From assembly GCF_022869785.1 (NCBI RefSeq), contig NZ_CP094997.1, positions 5,394,001 through 5,458,000 of the forward strand: a DNA stretch of 64,000 nt, read 5' to 3'. Position 1 is the stretch's first letter, and every line of letters starts with the position of its first letter. This DNA is from Dyadobacter chenwenxiniae. Its GTDB lineage: Bacteria > Bacteroidota > Bacteroidia > Cytophagales > Spirosomataceae. The notes below the pieces were generated by a model. The model was given only the letters and a program-made list of their open reading frames with translations. It was not told the DNA's origin and made no database searches. The position numbers and the translations under genes are program-made. This document shows positions 1 to 9,268 of this stretch, piece after piece.

Positions 1-1157
1 CAGGAGGTTTTCAAGACAACCCGGATTCAGAGCCGGCAGAATATTTTGGATTAATGCTCTTTTCGCTTGTGGGAGCGCTGATGATGATCGGATTTGAACA
101 CATGATCATGCTTTTTATAGGTGTTGAAATCTTGTCCGTTGCGATGTATATTCTGACAGGAAGCAACAAACGAAATCTTCGTTCGAATGAAGCTGCATTG
201 AAATATTTCCTGATGGGCGCGTTTGCAACAGGCTTTATGCTTTTTGGAATTACATTGATTTATGGAGCAACCGGATCATTCAAAATCGCCCATATTCAAG
301 GTTTTGCATCCAACATTCAGGCAAACAGCCAGCCTTACATTCTATATGCGGGCTTATTGCTTTTGTTAATTGGAATGCTTTTCAAAGTTTCAGCAGCGCC
401 TTTCCATTTCTGGACGCCGGATGTTTACGAAGGCGCTCCGACGATTTTCACAACATTCATGTCAACAATCGTCAAAACGGCTGGTTTTGCTGCACTTTTT
501 AGATTGTTAAGCACTTCTTTCAGTGGTATTTACAGTTTCTGGTGGGTTGTTATCGCTGCCATTGCTGTGCTCACATTGCTTGTCGGGAACATTGGTGCAA
601 CGAGTCAGAACAGCTTCAAACGAATGCTGGCTTACTCGGGAATTTCACATGCCGGTTATATGCTTATTGCATTGACTGCATTGACCAAACCATCGCAAAG
701 CGCCATCGTATTTTATTCGTTTGCTTACTCGCTTTCAACCATTTGCGCATTTGGCGTTTTAATGTTGGTTTCAAAAGAAAAGACATTCGAAGGACAGCCT
801 AACGAGCGCTACGAGGCATTTAATGGTCTGGCAAAACAAAATCCTTTGCTCGCATTCGTACTGGCGGTTTCGATGCTGTCATTGGCGGGGATTCCGTTAA
901 CAGCCGGTTTTTGGGGTAAATTTTTCATCTTTACGAGTGCAGCGGACAGAGGGATCATCTGGATCACAGTCGTTGCCGTTTTGATGTCGGCGGTTGGGAT
1001 TTACTATTATTTCCGTGTAATTATCGCTTCTTATTTAAGAGAAGGAGATATGATCAAAATCCGCGTCGCACCATTTTATCAATTGATTTTATTGCTTGCC
1101 ACGTTCCTGACAATTCTCTTCGGACTTGCTCCGGGTATATTCGAGGGCCTGATATAA
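1..1157 (+). CDS. nuoN: NADH-quinone oxidoreductase subunit N, C-terminal part (cut by window edge)
   Basis: Membrane subunit N of respiratory complex I, one of the antiporter-like proton-pumping subunits. The frame is open from base 3, so the methionine at 54 is internal and the true start lies outside the window. About 17 codons plus 367 residues are visible. They are almost wholly hydrophobic, with many transmembrane helices. The stretch KVSAAPFHFWTPDVYEGAP and the following helix with KTAGFAALFRL are typical of the NuoN/NuoM family. The other nuo genes are presumably upstream. The gene ends 11 bp before a convergent hydrolase gene. The subunit N assignment, rather than M or L, rests on length and C-terminal character. 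Confidence 0.93.
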   Translation, partial: GGFQDNPDSEPAEYFGLMLFSLVGALMMIGFEHMIMLFIGVEILSVAMYILTGSNKRNLRSNEAALKYFLMGAFATGFMLFGITLIYGATGSFKIAHIQGFASNIQANSQPYILYAGLLLLLIGMLFKVSAAPFHFWTPDVYEGAPTIFTTFMSTIVKTAGFAALFRLLSTSFSGIYSFWWVVIAAIAVLTLLVGNIGATSQNSFKRMLAYSGISHAGYMLIALTALTKPSQSAIVFYSFAYSLSTICAFGVLMLVSKEKTFEGQPNERYEAFNGLAKQNPLLAFVLAVSMLSLAGIPLTAGFWGKFFIFTSAADRGIIWITVVAVLMSAVGIYYYFRVIIASYLREGDMIKIRVAPFYQLILLLATFLTILFGLAPGIFEGLI

Positions 1158-1168
1158 ATCACCTGTAA

Positions 1169-2092
1169 TTAGTTCGGTGGTAAAAAATCGTTGACGCTCA
1201 TCCAATGCAGGCAGCGACCAAACCATTCATTCAGACCAGGCGTCTCGGGATAGCCATGCTCCCCTTTCGAATAAATGTGCATGTCCGTCGCAACGCCATT
1301 GGCATTGAGCGCCTCATAGAATTTAATGCTATTTAAAACAGGCACAACGGTGTCATCCCCGGCGTGTGTGAGGAACGCGGGCGGCGTTGTTTTCTTTACT
1401 TGCAGCTCGTTTGAAAAATACCTGACCTTTTCAGCCGTAGGCGACGCACCTAATAGATTGCTGCTGGAACCCTTATGACCGATTTTATCCAGTAAACTGA
1501 TCACAGGATAAACCAGAATCATAAAATCAGGGCGGAGGATGGTCTTTTCAGGATTGTCAATGAATGTGCTGTCATAATGTGTCCCGGCCGTTGCTGCCAG
1601 GTGGCCGCCTGCCGAAAAGCCCATGATCCCAATTTTTGCCGGATCTATTTTCCACTCCTTTGCACGCTCCCGCACCGTCTTAATGGCTTGCTGCGCATCC
1701 TGCAACGGGCCGAGGGACTTATCCTTCATGGTCTTGTCGTCGGGCAACCTGTATTTCAATATAATGGCAGCGATTCCCGACTTGTTCAATTCCCTGGCGA
1801 TCCTGTAACCTTCCCATTCCATCACCAGCACGCCGTAACCGCCACCGGGGCACACGATCACCGCCGACCCATTGGCTGTTCCCGCGGGAGGCAAAAAGAC
1901 GGTTAATGTTGGCTTGGACACCTTTCTGATGACCTGATCTTTGCTGCTTTCTTCATCAGGCCCCGCAATCGCGTTCGGGACTTTGCCTGGATAAAGCGGC
2001 ATGACAGTCTGGGCGGCAGCTGAAAATGCCCAGAAAACCAGTAATAAACACATGAAATCCAATCTTGTGACAAATGTTTTTTGGCGCGTCAT
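1169..2092 (-). CDS. Secreted alpha/beta hydrolase (BD-FAE / acetyl-xylan-esterase-like)
   Basis: Probable exported carbohydrate esterase or lipase-like hydrolase of 307 residues. A hydrophobic N-terminus ending in SAAAQ (about residue 28) looks like a signal peptide. The oxyanion region PGGGY lies at 82-86 and the nucleophile elbow GFSAGG places the catalytic Ser at 160. A late Asp in HAGDDTVVP and a His in KGEHGY complete the triad. The wording VIVCPGGGY...KYRLP is characteristic of bifunctional feruloyl/acetyl-xylan esterase-like proteins, which remove acyl groups from plant polysaccharides; the substrate here is inferred only. It stands alone, convergent with nuoN. Confidence 0.85.
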   Translation of the reverse strand: MTRQKTFVTRLDFMCLLLVFWAFSAAAQTVMPLYPGKVPNAIAGPDEESSKDQVIRKVSKPTLTVFLPPAGTANGSAVIVCPGGGYGVLVMEWEGYRIARELNKSGIAAIILKYRLPDDKTMKDKSLGPLQDAQQAIKTVRERAKEWKIDPAKIGIMGFSAGGHLAATAGTHYDSTFIDNPEKTILRPDFMILVYPVISLLDKIGHKGSSSNLLGASPTAEKVRYFSNELQVKKTTPPAFLTHAGDDTVVPVLNSIKFYEALNANGVATDMHIYSKGEHGYPETPGLNEWFGRCLHWMSVNDFLPPN

Positions 2093-2453
2093 ATTAAATA
2101 TTTATGTTTTAATATTTTTCTAATCAGGATAACTGTAAAATGTAACTAAATTTCGATTACACTTGCCTTTGTCCAATTGAAGCAATTGAAAGCATCTTTT
2201 TACCTGTCACCGGAAAGTTTACGCCATAGCAGCCACTTCCGCAAGGAGATAAACCAAATTGCACCATTCTATGTTATATTTCCGGTTTTGACATTATTAA
2301 TATAATATTTACAAGAAAATAGAATTTGCTTTGTTACTTTATATCTGTTTTCGATAAAAAAAATTAACTAGTTTTGTAGCTTATGGAAATCATGCACTAG
2401 TTTCTTTGATGCGTTATAATTCGTCCATATCATAATAATTTCAAAATAACAGA
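2093..2453. other. 361-bp intergenic region between divergent hydrolase genes
   Basis: No coding sequence is visible. The AT-rich right half carries a promoter candidate for the plus-strand hydrolase (separate entry). I see no RNA gene or long inverted repeat. Confidence 0.6.
2349..2376 (+). promoter_or_regulatory. Bacteroidota-type promoter candidate for the 2454 hydrolase
   Basis: TAGTTTTG at 2369-2376 matches the -7 consensus TAnnTTTG of Bacteroidota sigma-ABfr. A T-rich stretch about 19 bp upstream (TTTTCG) could be the -33 region. It would give a leader of about 70 nt before the start codon at 2454. Confidence 0.45.
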
Positions 2454-3227
2454 ATGAAATATACAGTACATGCAGAAGGCAGGTTTCATTTTATCGACGA
2501 GGGAAAAGGCGAAACATTACTGCTTTTGCATGGCCTTTTCGGTGCATTGAGCAACTGGGACGGCATCATTGATCATTTTTCAAATCGTTACCGCGTCATA
2601 ATTCCCCTACTTCCTATTTATGAACTGCCTCCGCGCGAGGCCGGATTGGAAGCGCTCCTTGCATTTCTGGAAGACTTTGTAATATTCAAAAACCTCACCA
2701 ATGTTACTGTAATTGGCAACTCACTGGGCGGGCATATTGGATTATTATATACTTTAAAGAACCAGCAGAACGTTCATAAGCTGGTTTTAACAGGAAGTTC
2801 TGGCTTGTTTGAAAATTCAATGGGCGGCTCTTTCCCAAAACGGGGCAGCTACGATTACATCAAAGAACGCGTTGCTTACACATTCTACGATCCGAAGGTG
2901 GCCACAAAAGATCTGATCGACGAGGTTTTTGAGACAACATCGAGCATTCCGAAATGTATGAGCATTGTAGGCATCGCCAAATCGGCGCAACGCCATAATC
3001 TTGCCAAAGACCTGCATGAGATCAATGTTCCGACATTGCTGGTCTGGGGATTGAACGACACCATTACGCCGCCGCATGTCGGCTACGAATTCAACAGGCT
3101 TATTGCTGGTTCGGAGTTATATTTTATAGATAAATGCTGCCACGCGCCAATGATGGAACAGCCAAACGAATTCAATGTGATACTGGAAAGCTTTTTGGAA
3201 AAAAACGTTTCTGTGCCCGTTGCCTGA
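2454..3227 (+). CDS. Alpha/beta-fold hydrolase
   Basis: A 257-residue cytosolic hydrolase without a signal peptide. HGLFG at 26-30 forms the oxyanion region and GNSLGG gives the nucleophile Ser90. The acid is in LLVWGLNDTITPP and the base His in DKCCHAPMMEQP. The family includes C-C bond hydrolases, esterases and haloalkane-type enzymes, and the sequence does not reveal the substrate. It is followed by the CBS-domain gene on the same strand after 84 bp. Confidence 0.85.
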   Translation: MKYTVHAEGRFHFIDEGKGETLLLLHGLFGALSNWDGIIDHFSNRYRVIIPLLPIYELPPREAGLEALLAFLEDFVIFKNLTNVTVIGNSLGGHIGLLYTLKNQQNVHKLVLTGSSGLFENSMGGSFPKRGSYDYIKERVAYTFYDPKVATKDLIDEVFETTSSIPKCMSIVGIAKSAQRHNLAKDLHEINVPTLLVWGLNDTITPPHVGYEFNRLIAGSELYFIDKCCHAPMMEQPNEFNVILESFLEKNVSVPVA

Positions 3228-3311
3228 ATATTTTCTGAGGGAATTTCTTTTGGTACGAAAGTTGTTACATATATAGTTTTTTTATAGATTCGAAAAATGA
3301 CGGACTGAAAT

Positions 3312-3983
3312 ATGCTTGCTGCTACCCTGATTAATCCAATGATCCCTGTTCTGAAACTGACCGATTCGGTGAGTACAGCACTGGACTGGATGGATGAATT
3401 CAGTGTAAAACAGCTTATTGTTGCAGATTCGGGCGTTTATCAGGGTATTGTATCCGAAGATATCCTGTTTGATGTAACTGACAATTCCGATCCGCTCGCG
3501 AGGATCATAATCCAGCACAAAGATATTTTCGCTGGTGAAGATCAGCATCCCTACGAACTTTTGCGGCTGGTAAACCAGTTTGGCTTGCAGATTATCCCCG
3601 TGTTGCATGAAGACCGGAGTTTTGCAGGAAGCATTTTGGTGAATGATCTGATCGAACATTTCGTAAATGAACTCGGTGTTCAGGAAAAAGGAGCCGTCAT
3701 TGTGCTTAAAATCGCGGAACGCAGCTATTCGCTTTCCGAAATCAGCCGTTTGATAGAATCCAACGGAACAAAGGTCCTGAGCAGCTATTATTCGTCAGGA
3801 GAAACTTACAATCCGTTGAATGAAGCAAGGCTTACATTAAAGCTCAACCGGACGCATATTACCCCTATCATCGCTACACTCGAGCGTTTCGGCTACGAGA
3901 TTGAAGAAGCACACGCCAACGATCCCATCGAAAGCGTCGATCAGGAGCGTTTGGATATGCTTTTGAGATATCTTGCCACCTGA
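3312..3983 (+). CDS. CBS-domain protein with C-terminal ACT-like region
   Basis: A 223-residue cytosolic protein. Residues 1-120 form a pair of CBS motifs (INPMIPVLKLTDSVSTALDWM, then QFGLQIIPVLHEDRSFAGSI), which usually bind adenine nucleotides. Residues 130-205 (GAVIVLKIAERSYSLSEISRLI) resemble an ACT-type fold. In many Bacteroidota a CBS protein of this kind sits immediately before NAD kinase, as here (90 bp upstream of nadK). This suggests a link to nucleotide or energy state, but the role is unknown. The C-terminal fold call is an inference from pattern. Confidence 0.8.
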   Translation: MLAATLINPMIPVLKLTDSVSTALDWMDEFSVKQLIVADSGVYQGIVSEDILFDVTDNSDPLARIIIQHKDIFAGEDQHPYELLRLVNQFGLQIIPVLHEDRSFAGSILVNDLIEHFVNELGVQEKGAVIVLKIAERSYSLSEISRLIESNGTKVLSSYYSSGETYNPLNEARLTLKLNRTHITPIIATLERFGYEIEEAHANDPIESVDQERLDMLLRYLAT

Positions 3984-4001
3984 TTTCTTCACATTACTTC
4001 T

Positions 4002-4026
4002 TATGCCGCTATTTTGAATCGGCATA
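4002..4026. repeat. Inverted repeat between CBS gene and nadK
   Basis: TATGCCG at 4002-4008 and CGGCATA at 4020-4026 are perfect 7-bp arms around an 11-nt loop. There is no strong T-tract, so it could be a weak terminator or attenuator after the CBS gene, or an operator before nadK. Confidence 0.5.
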
Positions 4027-4073
4027 TTTGCGCGTATCTTTCGGAAGAAACAAGATGATCTACTTTTTCTTCC

Positions 4074-4949
4074 ATGAAAATAGCCATTCACGGACGCAAC
4101 TTTAATGAGTCCGCCCGTCCGTTCATTGAAAATATGTTCAGTGAGCTGTCTCGCCGGAAAGTTGAAGTCCAGCTCTCCAAACCCTTTCGGACTTTTTTGG
4201 ATCAGAACGGGATCACGCACTACTCCGAGCTTGTATATGAGAAACCCGACGAACTATTTGACGCGCGATTGATCGTAAGCATGGGTGGGGACGGCACATT
4301 GCTTGAAACCATTTCAAACGTGGGAAAAAGACAGATTCCGGCCATAGGGATCAATGTAGGCCGCCTTGGCTTCCTGGCCACTGTTCCGCCCGAACGGATC
4401 ACCGATATGATCCAGGCGCTCGAAAACAGCCAGTACAGGATTGACGAAAGAACGCTCGTAGAAATAGAATCCAACATTGATTTGTTCGACGGTCAGAATT
4501 TTGGTTTGAATGATTTCACGATCACCAAAACCGATACTTCATCGATGATCACCGTTCATACATACCTGAATGATGAATTTTTGAATTCTTACTGGGCCGA
4601 CGGCCTGATAGTCTCCACACCAACCGGTTCAACGGGCTATTCGCTCAGTTGCGGAGGCCCGGTGCTCGTTCCGCACTCCCAAAACTTCATCATCACACCC
4701 ATCAGCCCACATAATTTGAACGTTCGTCCTCTGGTTGTGGAAGATACTGCGGTGATCAGGCTCGAAGTGAAGAGCCGTAGCAACAACTTTCTGGTTTCCT
4801 TAGATGCAAGATCAAGGGTTGTTGATGAAAACACCTTGCTCACCGTAAGAAAAGCCAGCTTCATGGCACGATTAATAAAGATGCGTGATGACAGTTTCCT
4901 GAATACATTACGGAATAAATTATCCTGGGGACTGGATATGCGGAATTAA
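4074..4949 (+). CDS. nadK: NAD kinase
   Basis: ATP/NAD kinase that phosphorylates NAD+ to NADP+ in the cytosol. The 291-residue length is normal. The diagnostic GGDGT is at 71-75, the NAD-binding NDFTITK near 145-150, and the TPTGSTGYSLSCGGP segment follows. The start ATG overlaps nothing. The gene sits between the CBS gene and a dipeptide epimerase, with only 11 bp to the latter, so the downstream pair is probably co-transcribed. Confidence 0.96.
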   Translation: MKIAIHGRNFNESARPFIENMFSELSRRKVEVQLSKPFRTFLDQNGITHYSELVYEKPDELFDARLIVSMGGDGTLLETISNVGKRQIPAIGINVGRLGFLATVPPERITDMIQALENSQYRIDERTLVEIESNIDLFDGQNFGLNDFTITKTDTSSMITVHTYLNDEFLNSYWADGLIVSTPTGSTGYSLSCGGPVLVPHSQNFIITPISPHNLNVRPLVVEDTAVIRLEVKSRSNNFLVSLDARSRVVDENTLLTVRKASFMARLIKMRDDSFLNTLRNKLSWGLDMRN

Positions 4950-4960
4950 CACGATCACGG

Positions 4961-5974
4961 ATGCAACTTATCTTTCACACATTTGACCTGCAACACAGGC
5001 ACACCTTCACCATTGCACACGATTCCCGCGACGTCCAGCCGACATTAATCGTAGAGCTGCGTGACGGTGACCTAAGCGGCTTAGGCGAAGCTACAAGCAA
5101 CCCATACTATGGCATTACGATTCAGAATATGATCGAATCGATGGAAGCAGCGAAAGATGTCATTGAAAACGGCGCATATAGCAGCGCGGATGAACTTTGG
5201 AGTTTAGTTCACCCTCTTCTTGAATCGAATTCTTTTGCACAATGCGCTTTGGACGAAGCCGCGCACGATCTTTTCGCTCAAAAGAAAAATCAGAAGCTTT
5301 ATCAAGCATGGGGATTGAATATTGAAAAAATACCGCTCACCAATTTTACGATCGGCATCGATACGGTTGAAAGAATGGTGTCGAAAATGAAAGAACTTCC
5401 CTGGCCGATTTATAAGATCAAATTAGGAACCAACGAAGACCTTCGTATCGTGTCAGAACTGCGCAAGAATACCAATGCGCTTTTTCGTGTAGACGCTAAT
5501 TGTGCCTGGACAGCTGAGCAGACTATTGCATTGGCTCCGGAACTGAAAAAGTTGGGAGTTGAGTTTATCGAACAACCGCTCGCAGCAAACGACATAGTAG
5601 GAATGAAAAAAGTGTATGCTGAATGTGCACTTCCTGTCATTGCGGATGAGAGCTGTATTATCGAAAGTGATGTGAAAGCCTGCCAGGGATTATTTCATGG
5701 GATCAATATAAAGCTTACGAAATGCGGCGGCCCTACTGCTGCAAAAAGGATGATTGCCGAGGCTAAAAGCCTTGGAATGAAAACAATGATCGGTTGTATG
5801 ACCGAGACAAGTGTTGGCATTTCCTCCATCGCTCATTTTTTGCCTTTGTTGGATTATGTGGATATGGACGGATCATTATTAATCAAAAATGATCCGGCTT
5901 CCGGGGTAACTTTCGATTACGGAAAAATTATCTTCCCAAACCGCAATGGCTCCGGCGCAATGCTCAATGCCTGA
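4961..5974 (+). CDS. L-Ala-D/L-Glu (dipeptide) epimerase, enolase superfamily
   Basis: A muconate-lactonizing-enzyme-type member of the enolase superfamily, 337 residues, probably epimerising dipeptides released from peptidoglycan (L-Ala-D-Glu to L-Ala-L-Glu). Visible active-site elements are KIK (Lys152 and Lys154), metal ligands Asp178 in VDAN, Glu204 in EQP and Asp229 in ADES, and Lys251 in NIKLTKCGG. The C-terminal DMDG motif fits dipeptide epimerases. It begins 11 bp after nadK and ends 19 bp before a PLP enzyme. The exact dipeptide preference cannot be read from the sequence. Confidence 0.88.
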   Translation: MQLIFHTFDLQHRHTFTIAHDSRDVQPTLIVELRDGDLSGLGEATSNPYYGITIQNMIESMEAAKDVIENGAYSSADELWSLVHPLLESNSFAQCALDEAAHDLFAQKKNQKLYQAWGLNIEKIPLTNFTIGIDTVERMVSKMKELPWPIYKIKLGTNEDLRIVSELRKNTNALFRVDANCAWTAEQTIALAPELKKLGVEFIEQPLAANDIVGMKKVYAECALPVIADESCIIESDVKACQGLFHGINIKLTKCGGPTAAKRMIAEAKSLGMKTMIGCMTETSVGISSIAHFLPLLDYVDMDGSLLIKNDPASGVTFDYGKIIFPNRNGSGAMLNA

Positions 5975-5993
5975 CTTTGACTTCCAATTATAA

Positions 5994-7097
5994 GTGAAGA
6001 TCTTTCAAACTAACCATCTTCCCGGCAGAACAGTACAAACGAGTGACGGCTCGGAATATCTCTGGTTCAGCGGAACAGATTACCTCGGAATGGGTCACGA
6101 CGAAAGCTTTCGTAGTTACTTGCAGGAAGGGATTGACGCATACGGGCTACATTTTGGAGCGTCGCGAAACAACAGTCTGAGACTCGATATTTACGAAGAG
6201 GCCGAGTTGCACCTAGCCAACTGGATAGGTACCCCCACCTCCCTACTCATCTCTTCCGGCATGTGGGCGGGCCAGCTCGTAATGAAGTGTATAGAAAACA
6301 TTGTGCATTTTACCTCATCTACATCCTCCGTTCAATATCATTATGCACCGAAAGCACACCCTGCGATCTGGGGAAACAACCTGAAAATTTCCGGCGATCA
6401 TTGGATTGACTGGGCATATCAAGTCATTGATGAAATAATTCATTCATCAACAAATACAGCGCACGTTATATGCACAGATGCAATCGGTTCTCCAATGGTG
6501 GAAGCGTTCGACTTTTCGGTTTTTGCGAATTTGCCTTCTGGAAGAAACATTTGGATTGTTGTTGATGCATCGCACACATTAGGTGTTCACAAAACCTTTG
6601 GAAAGGACATTTACCAATTGATTGAGGGATCTGGAAAAGCCAATGTAATTATGGTTTCTTCGCTGAACAAAGCACTGGGCATTCCCGGGGGCGTAATAGC
6701 TTGTGAGCGTTCCACATATGATTTACTTCACAACGCGCCATGGTTTGCAGGCGCCTCTCCGCCAGCACCCGGCTATATCTATGCGCTGTCGAAACTTCTG
6801 GAAACGAATCGTTTTGCAAACGTGCATACAATGCTTTCGGCCAATATTGATTACTTCAATCAGAAACTAATCGCTCAGGACCTTTTTGTATGCGCTCCCG
6901 GCTATCCCGTCTTTTGCAGCCGAAATCCACTTCTTTTCGACCATTTACTTGGCGAGCAGATCATGACCTCCTGCTTTTCCTATCCAAGCGCCAACGATAC
7001 TCCGGTAACCAGAATCGCCATCAGCGCAATCCATCAAAAAGAAGACCTCAACCGATTGGCTGAGGTCTGTAATAGTTTTAAGTCTTCGTTTCTCTAA
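5994..7097 (+). CDS. PLP-dependent alpha-oxoamine synthase-like aminotransferase (BioF/KBL type)
   Basis: A fold-type I PLP enzyme of 367 residues resembling 8-amino-7-oxononanoate synthase or glycine C-acetyltransferase. The cofactor Lys226 lies in SSLNKALGIPGG, with Asp191 and His194 in VVDASHTLG. The start is GTG at 5994; no ATG is better placed. It is short for a BioF and no other biotin genes are near, so calling it BioF would be unsafe. The 19-bp gap to the dipeptide epimerase suggests a shared transcript, possibly in use of cell-wall-derived amino acids (inference). Confidence 0.8.
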   Translation: MKIFQTNHLPGRTVQTSDGSEYLWFSGTDYLGMGHDESFRSYLQEGIDAYGLHFGASRNNSLRLDIYEEAELHLANWIGTPTSLLISSGMWAGQLVMKCIENIVHFTSSTSSVQYHYAPKAHPAIWGNNLKISGDHWIDWAYQVIDEIIHSSTNTAHVICTDAIGSPMVEAFDFSVFANLPSGRNIWIVVDASHTLGVHKTFGKDIYQLIEGSGKANVIMVSSLNKALGIPGGVIACERSTYDLLHNAPWFAGASPPAPGYIYALSKLLETNRFANVHTMLSANIDYFNQKLIAQDLFVCAPGYPVFCSRNPLLFDHLLGEQIMTSCFSYPSANDTPVTRIAISAIHQKEDLNRLAEVCNSFKSSFL

Positions 7098-7102
7098 AAA
7101 TC

Positions 7103-7972
7103 TCAGCCTTCTGCCGAATTAGCCAAAGCTTTTTCCTCCGCTATCTTTTCTCTTTCCACCTTGCCTGCAACCAAAATACTCAGTTCATAAAGCAGGAACA
7201 AGGGAATAGCCACGATTACCTGGCTGTAAATGTCTGGGGATGGGGTGATTACAGCTGCTACAATCAGGATGACGATCATCGCGTGTTTCCTGTATTCCCG
7301 CATAAAAGCAGGCGTCAGTACACCCACTTTTGCGAGGACGTAAACCACGATTGGAAGTTGGAAGGCGATTCCGCAAGCCAGTGTAAGCGTTGCAACCAGG
7401 GAAATATAGGAAGATAAACTGAATTCGTTAATGATAGACGGATCTAATGTGAAATTTGCTAAAAAGTTGATAGCCAAAGGGGTTACAATATAGTACCCGA
7501 AAAATACGCCTGAGAAGAAAAGAAATGTCACATAAAATACGGCTCCTCTTGCCGAGCGCCTTTCTGCCGGCCTTAGCCCCGGTTTGATAAACCGCCACAC
7601 TTCCCAGAATGCATAAGGAAACGCGAAAACCAGACCTGCAATGACAGCAGAAGTCATACTCATTGTAAACTGGTCCCCTACGCCAATTGCCTGCAATTTA
7701 AAGTTCAACGCCTTGATACACAACTCATCATACTGAACTTTGTCTGCAAGCTTACATAGCATTCGATAAGTCCAGAAATCGGGCTGTGAAGGTGCTATGA
7801 TCACATAATGGTAAATTTCTTTGATGTAAACAAAAGCCAGAATTGCAAAAACAAGAATAGATCCACCTGCCCGAATCACATGCCATCTTAATTCTTCAAG
7901 ATGCCCGATAAATGACATCTCCTTGCCAACTTCTTCGTCTTCTTCGCTTTCTAAGTCCTGGTCTAGGGGCAT
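7103..7972 (-). CDS. tatC: Twin-arginine translocase subunit TatC
   Basis: Core receptor of the Tat system that exports folded proteins across the inner membrane. It has 289 residues with six hydrophobic segments. The N-terminal signature SFIGHLEELRWHVIRAG is typical of TatC, with an acidic leader before it (ESEEDEEVGKE). The insert between the first two membrane segments (DFWTYRMLCKLADKV...) is typical of Bacteroidota TatC. No tatA or tatB gene is visible nearby. Confidence 0.95.
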   Translation of the reverse strand: MPLDQDLESEEDEEVGKEMSFIGHLEELRWHVIRAGGSILVFAILAFVYIKEIYHYVIIAPSQPDFWTYRMLCKLADKVQYDELCIKALNFKLQAIGVGDQFTMSMTSAVIAGLVFAFPYAFWEVWRFIKPGLRPAERRSARGAVFYVTFLFFSGVFFGYYIVTPLAINFLANFTLDPSIINEFSLSSYISLVATLTLACGIAFQLPIVVYVLAKVGVLTPAFMREYRKHAMIVILIVAAVITPSPDIYSQVIVAIPLFLLYELSILVAGKVEREKIAEEKALANSAEG

Positions 7973-8055
7973 ATTCTTATATTATTACTAAAATTCTATT
8001 TACGTAAAAAAACAGGAACAAGATTGTTCTGTAATTGCAAAAGCCGAATTTACTT

Positions 8056-8091
8056 AAAAAACCCGTCGAAATAATCCGGCGGGTTTTTTTT
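8056..8091 (-). terminator. Intrinsic terminator between pdhA and tatC
   Basis: Arms AACCCGTCG and CCGGCGGGTT (imperfect) are flanked by an A-tract on the left and a T-tract on the right, so it can work on both strands. It lies 19 bp after the end of pdhA on the minus strand. Confidence 0.8.
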
Positions 8092-8109
8092 AAATTGCTT
8101 TATAACTGA

Positions 8110-9141
8110 TCAATCCATTACAAAAGGATAGTCATTCTCTACATAAACATCGGTGTAGGCCTCCTTCGGATCGGGGAACTCTGAATCTTCCGCAAATTGA
8201 ACGGATTCGGCAACAATGTCTTTGACTTTCTTATCAATGTTTTCCAGATCCTCTTCTGTTGCCAGCTGATTTTCCAGGATCACCGCACGAATCTGCTCAA
8301 TTGGATCGCGGTGCTTGTATTCTTCTACTTCTTCCTTAGAACGATATTTCTGAGGATCGGACATCGAGTGGCCTCTGTAACGGTAAGTCCTGAATTCCAG
8401 GAATGTAGGTCCTTCACCGCTTCTCGCACGCTCGGCTGCTCTGCCAACTGCTTCGTGAATGGCTTCAACGCTCATGCCGTCAACAGGCTCAGAAGGAATA
8501 TCGTATGCTTCACCCAATGTGTAAAGCTCCGTTACATTGGACGACCTTGCAACCGAAGTTCCCATTGCATATCCGTTGTTTTCAACAACGAAAATAACAG
8601 GCAATTTCCAGCTCATCGCCATGTTCAATGCTTCGTGAAATGCACCCTGACGAATTGCTCCATCACCGAAATAGCAAATGCAGATGTTTCCGGTTTTGTT
8701 ATATTTCTCAGCAAAAGCGATTCCTGCTCCCAAAGGAATTTGCGCACCAACAATTCCGTGGCCCCCTACAAAGCCTTTTTCTTTATCAAAAATGTGCATG
8801 GATCCACCTTTTCCTTTGGTAGTCCCTGTTTTCTTTCCGTAAAGTTCAGCCATGATCGCGTTAGGAGAAGTTCCTAATGCCAGCGGAATTCCGTGATCGC
8901 GGTAAGCAGTAATGTATTTGTCGCCTTGTTTAAGCGCAGTAACGGCCCCGGAAGAACAAGCTTCCTGGCCAATGTACAGGTGACAAAATCCTCTGATTTT
9001 TTGCTGACCGTATAATTGGCCGGCTTTTTCTTCAAAACGACGCTGTAAAAGCATATTCTCGAACCAGAACATGTATTGTTCTTTCGGATGCTGTAACTTC
9101 TTTGGGTCTGATTTTTTCTTTTTTTCAGTAACGGTGGCCAT
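8110..9141 (-). CDS. pdhA: Pyruvate dehydrogenase E1 component, alpha subunit
   Basis: Thiamine-diphosphate subunit of the pyruvate dehydrogenase complex, 343 residues. The TPP motif starts at GDGAIRQGAFHEA and ends at VVENNGYAMGT. Regulatory-loop sequence YRYRGHSMSDPQKYR near residue 275 is typical of E1 alpha. The lysine-rich N-terminus (VTEKKKKSDPKK) is normal for this group. The beta subunit and E2 are not adjacent, so the complex is encoded at split loci. The gene is divergent from recF across a short region with small dyads. Confidence 0.94.
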   Translation of the reverse strand: MATVTEKKKKSDPKKLQHPKEQYMFWFENMLLQRRFEEKAGQLYGQQKIRGFCHLYIGQEACSSGAVTALKQGDKYITAYRDHGIPLALGTSPNAIMAELYGKKTGTTKGKGGSMHIFDKEKGFVGGHGIVGAQIPLGAGIAFAEKYNKTGNICICYFGDGAIRQGAFHEALNMAMSWKLPVIFVVENNGYAMGTSVARSSNVTELYTLGEAYDIPSEPVDGMSVEAIHEAVGRAAERARSGEGPTFLEFRTYRYRGHSMSDPQKYRSKEEVEEYKHRDPIEQIRAVILENQLATEEDLENIDKKVKDIVAESVQFAEDSEFPDPKEAYTDVYVENDYPFVMD

Positions 9142-9194
9142 GTATTTGGTTCTCGTTTATAAAGACAGAACTTTGTCTTAAAGTTTGAGGTTTG

Positions 9195-9207
9195 AACAGA
9201 GTCTGTT
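9195..9207. repeat. Perfect 13-nt dyad in the pdhA-recF divergent region
   Basis: AACAGA-G-TCTGTT at 9195-9207. A second dyad, AAGACA...TGTCTT, lies at about 9163-9180. Either could bind a dimeric regulator; both are short. Confidence 0.35.
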
Positions 9208-9225
9208 TTTGCCGTACTCACGCAT

Positions 9226-9233
9226 TAGATTTG
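9226..9233 (+). promoter_or_regulatory. Promoter -7 element for recF
   Basis: TAGATTTG matches TAnnTTTG, 35 bp before the recF start codon. A TTTTTG run at 9206-9211 is close to the expected -33 position but slightly too near. Confidence 0.5.
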
Positions 9234-9268
9234 CGAAAATAAGCATAAACTAAATAACAAAGAAGTTC

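Noticed and set aside
5994..7097. Assignment of the PLP enzyme as BioF (biotin synthesis)
   Set aside because: It has the fold and Lys motif, but it is short, no biotin genes are adjacent, and it is linked to a dipeptide epimerase. A general name is safer.
8197..8877. A 226-codon frame antisense to pdhA
   Set aside because: It lies wholly inside a well-supported conserved gene on the other strand, and its product shows no recognisable domain.
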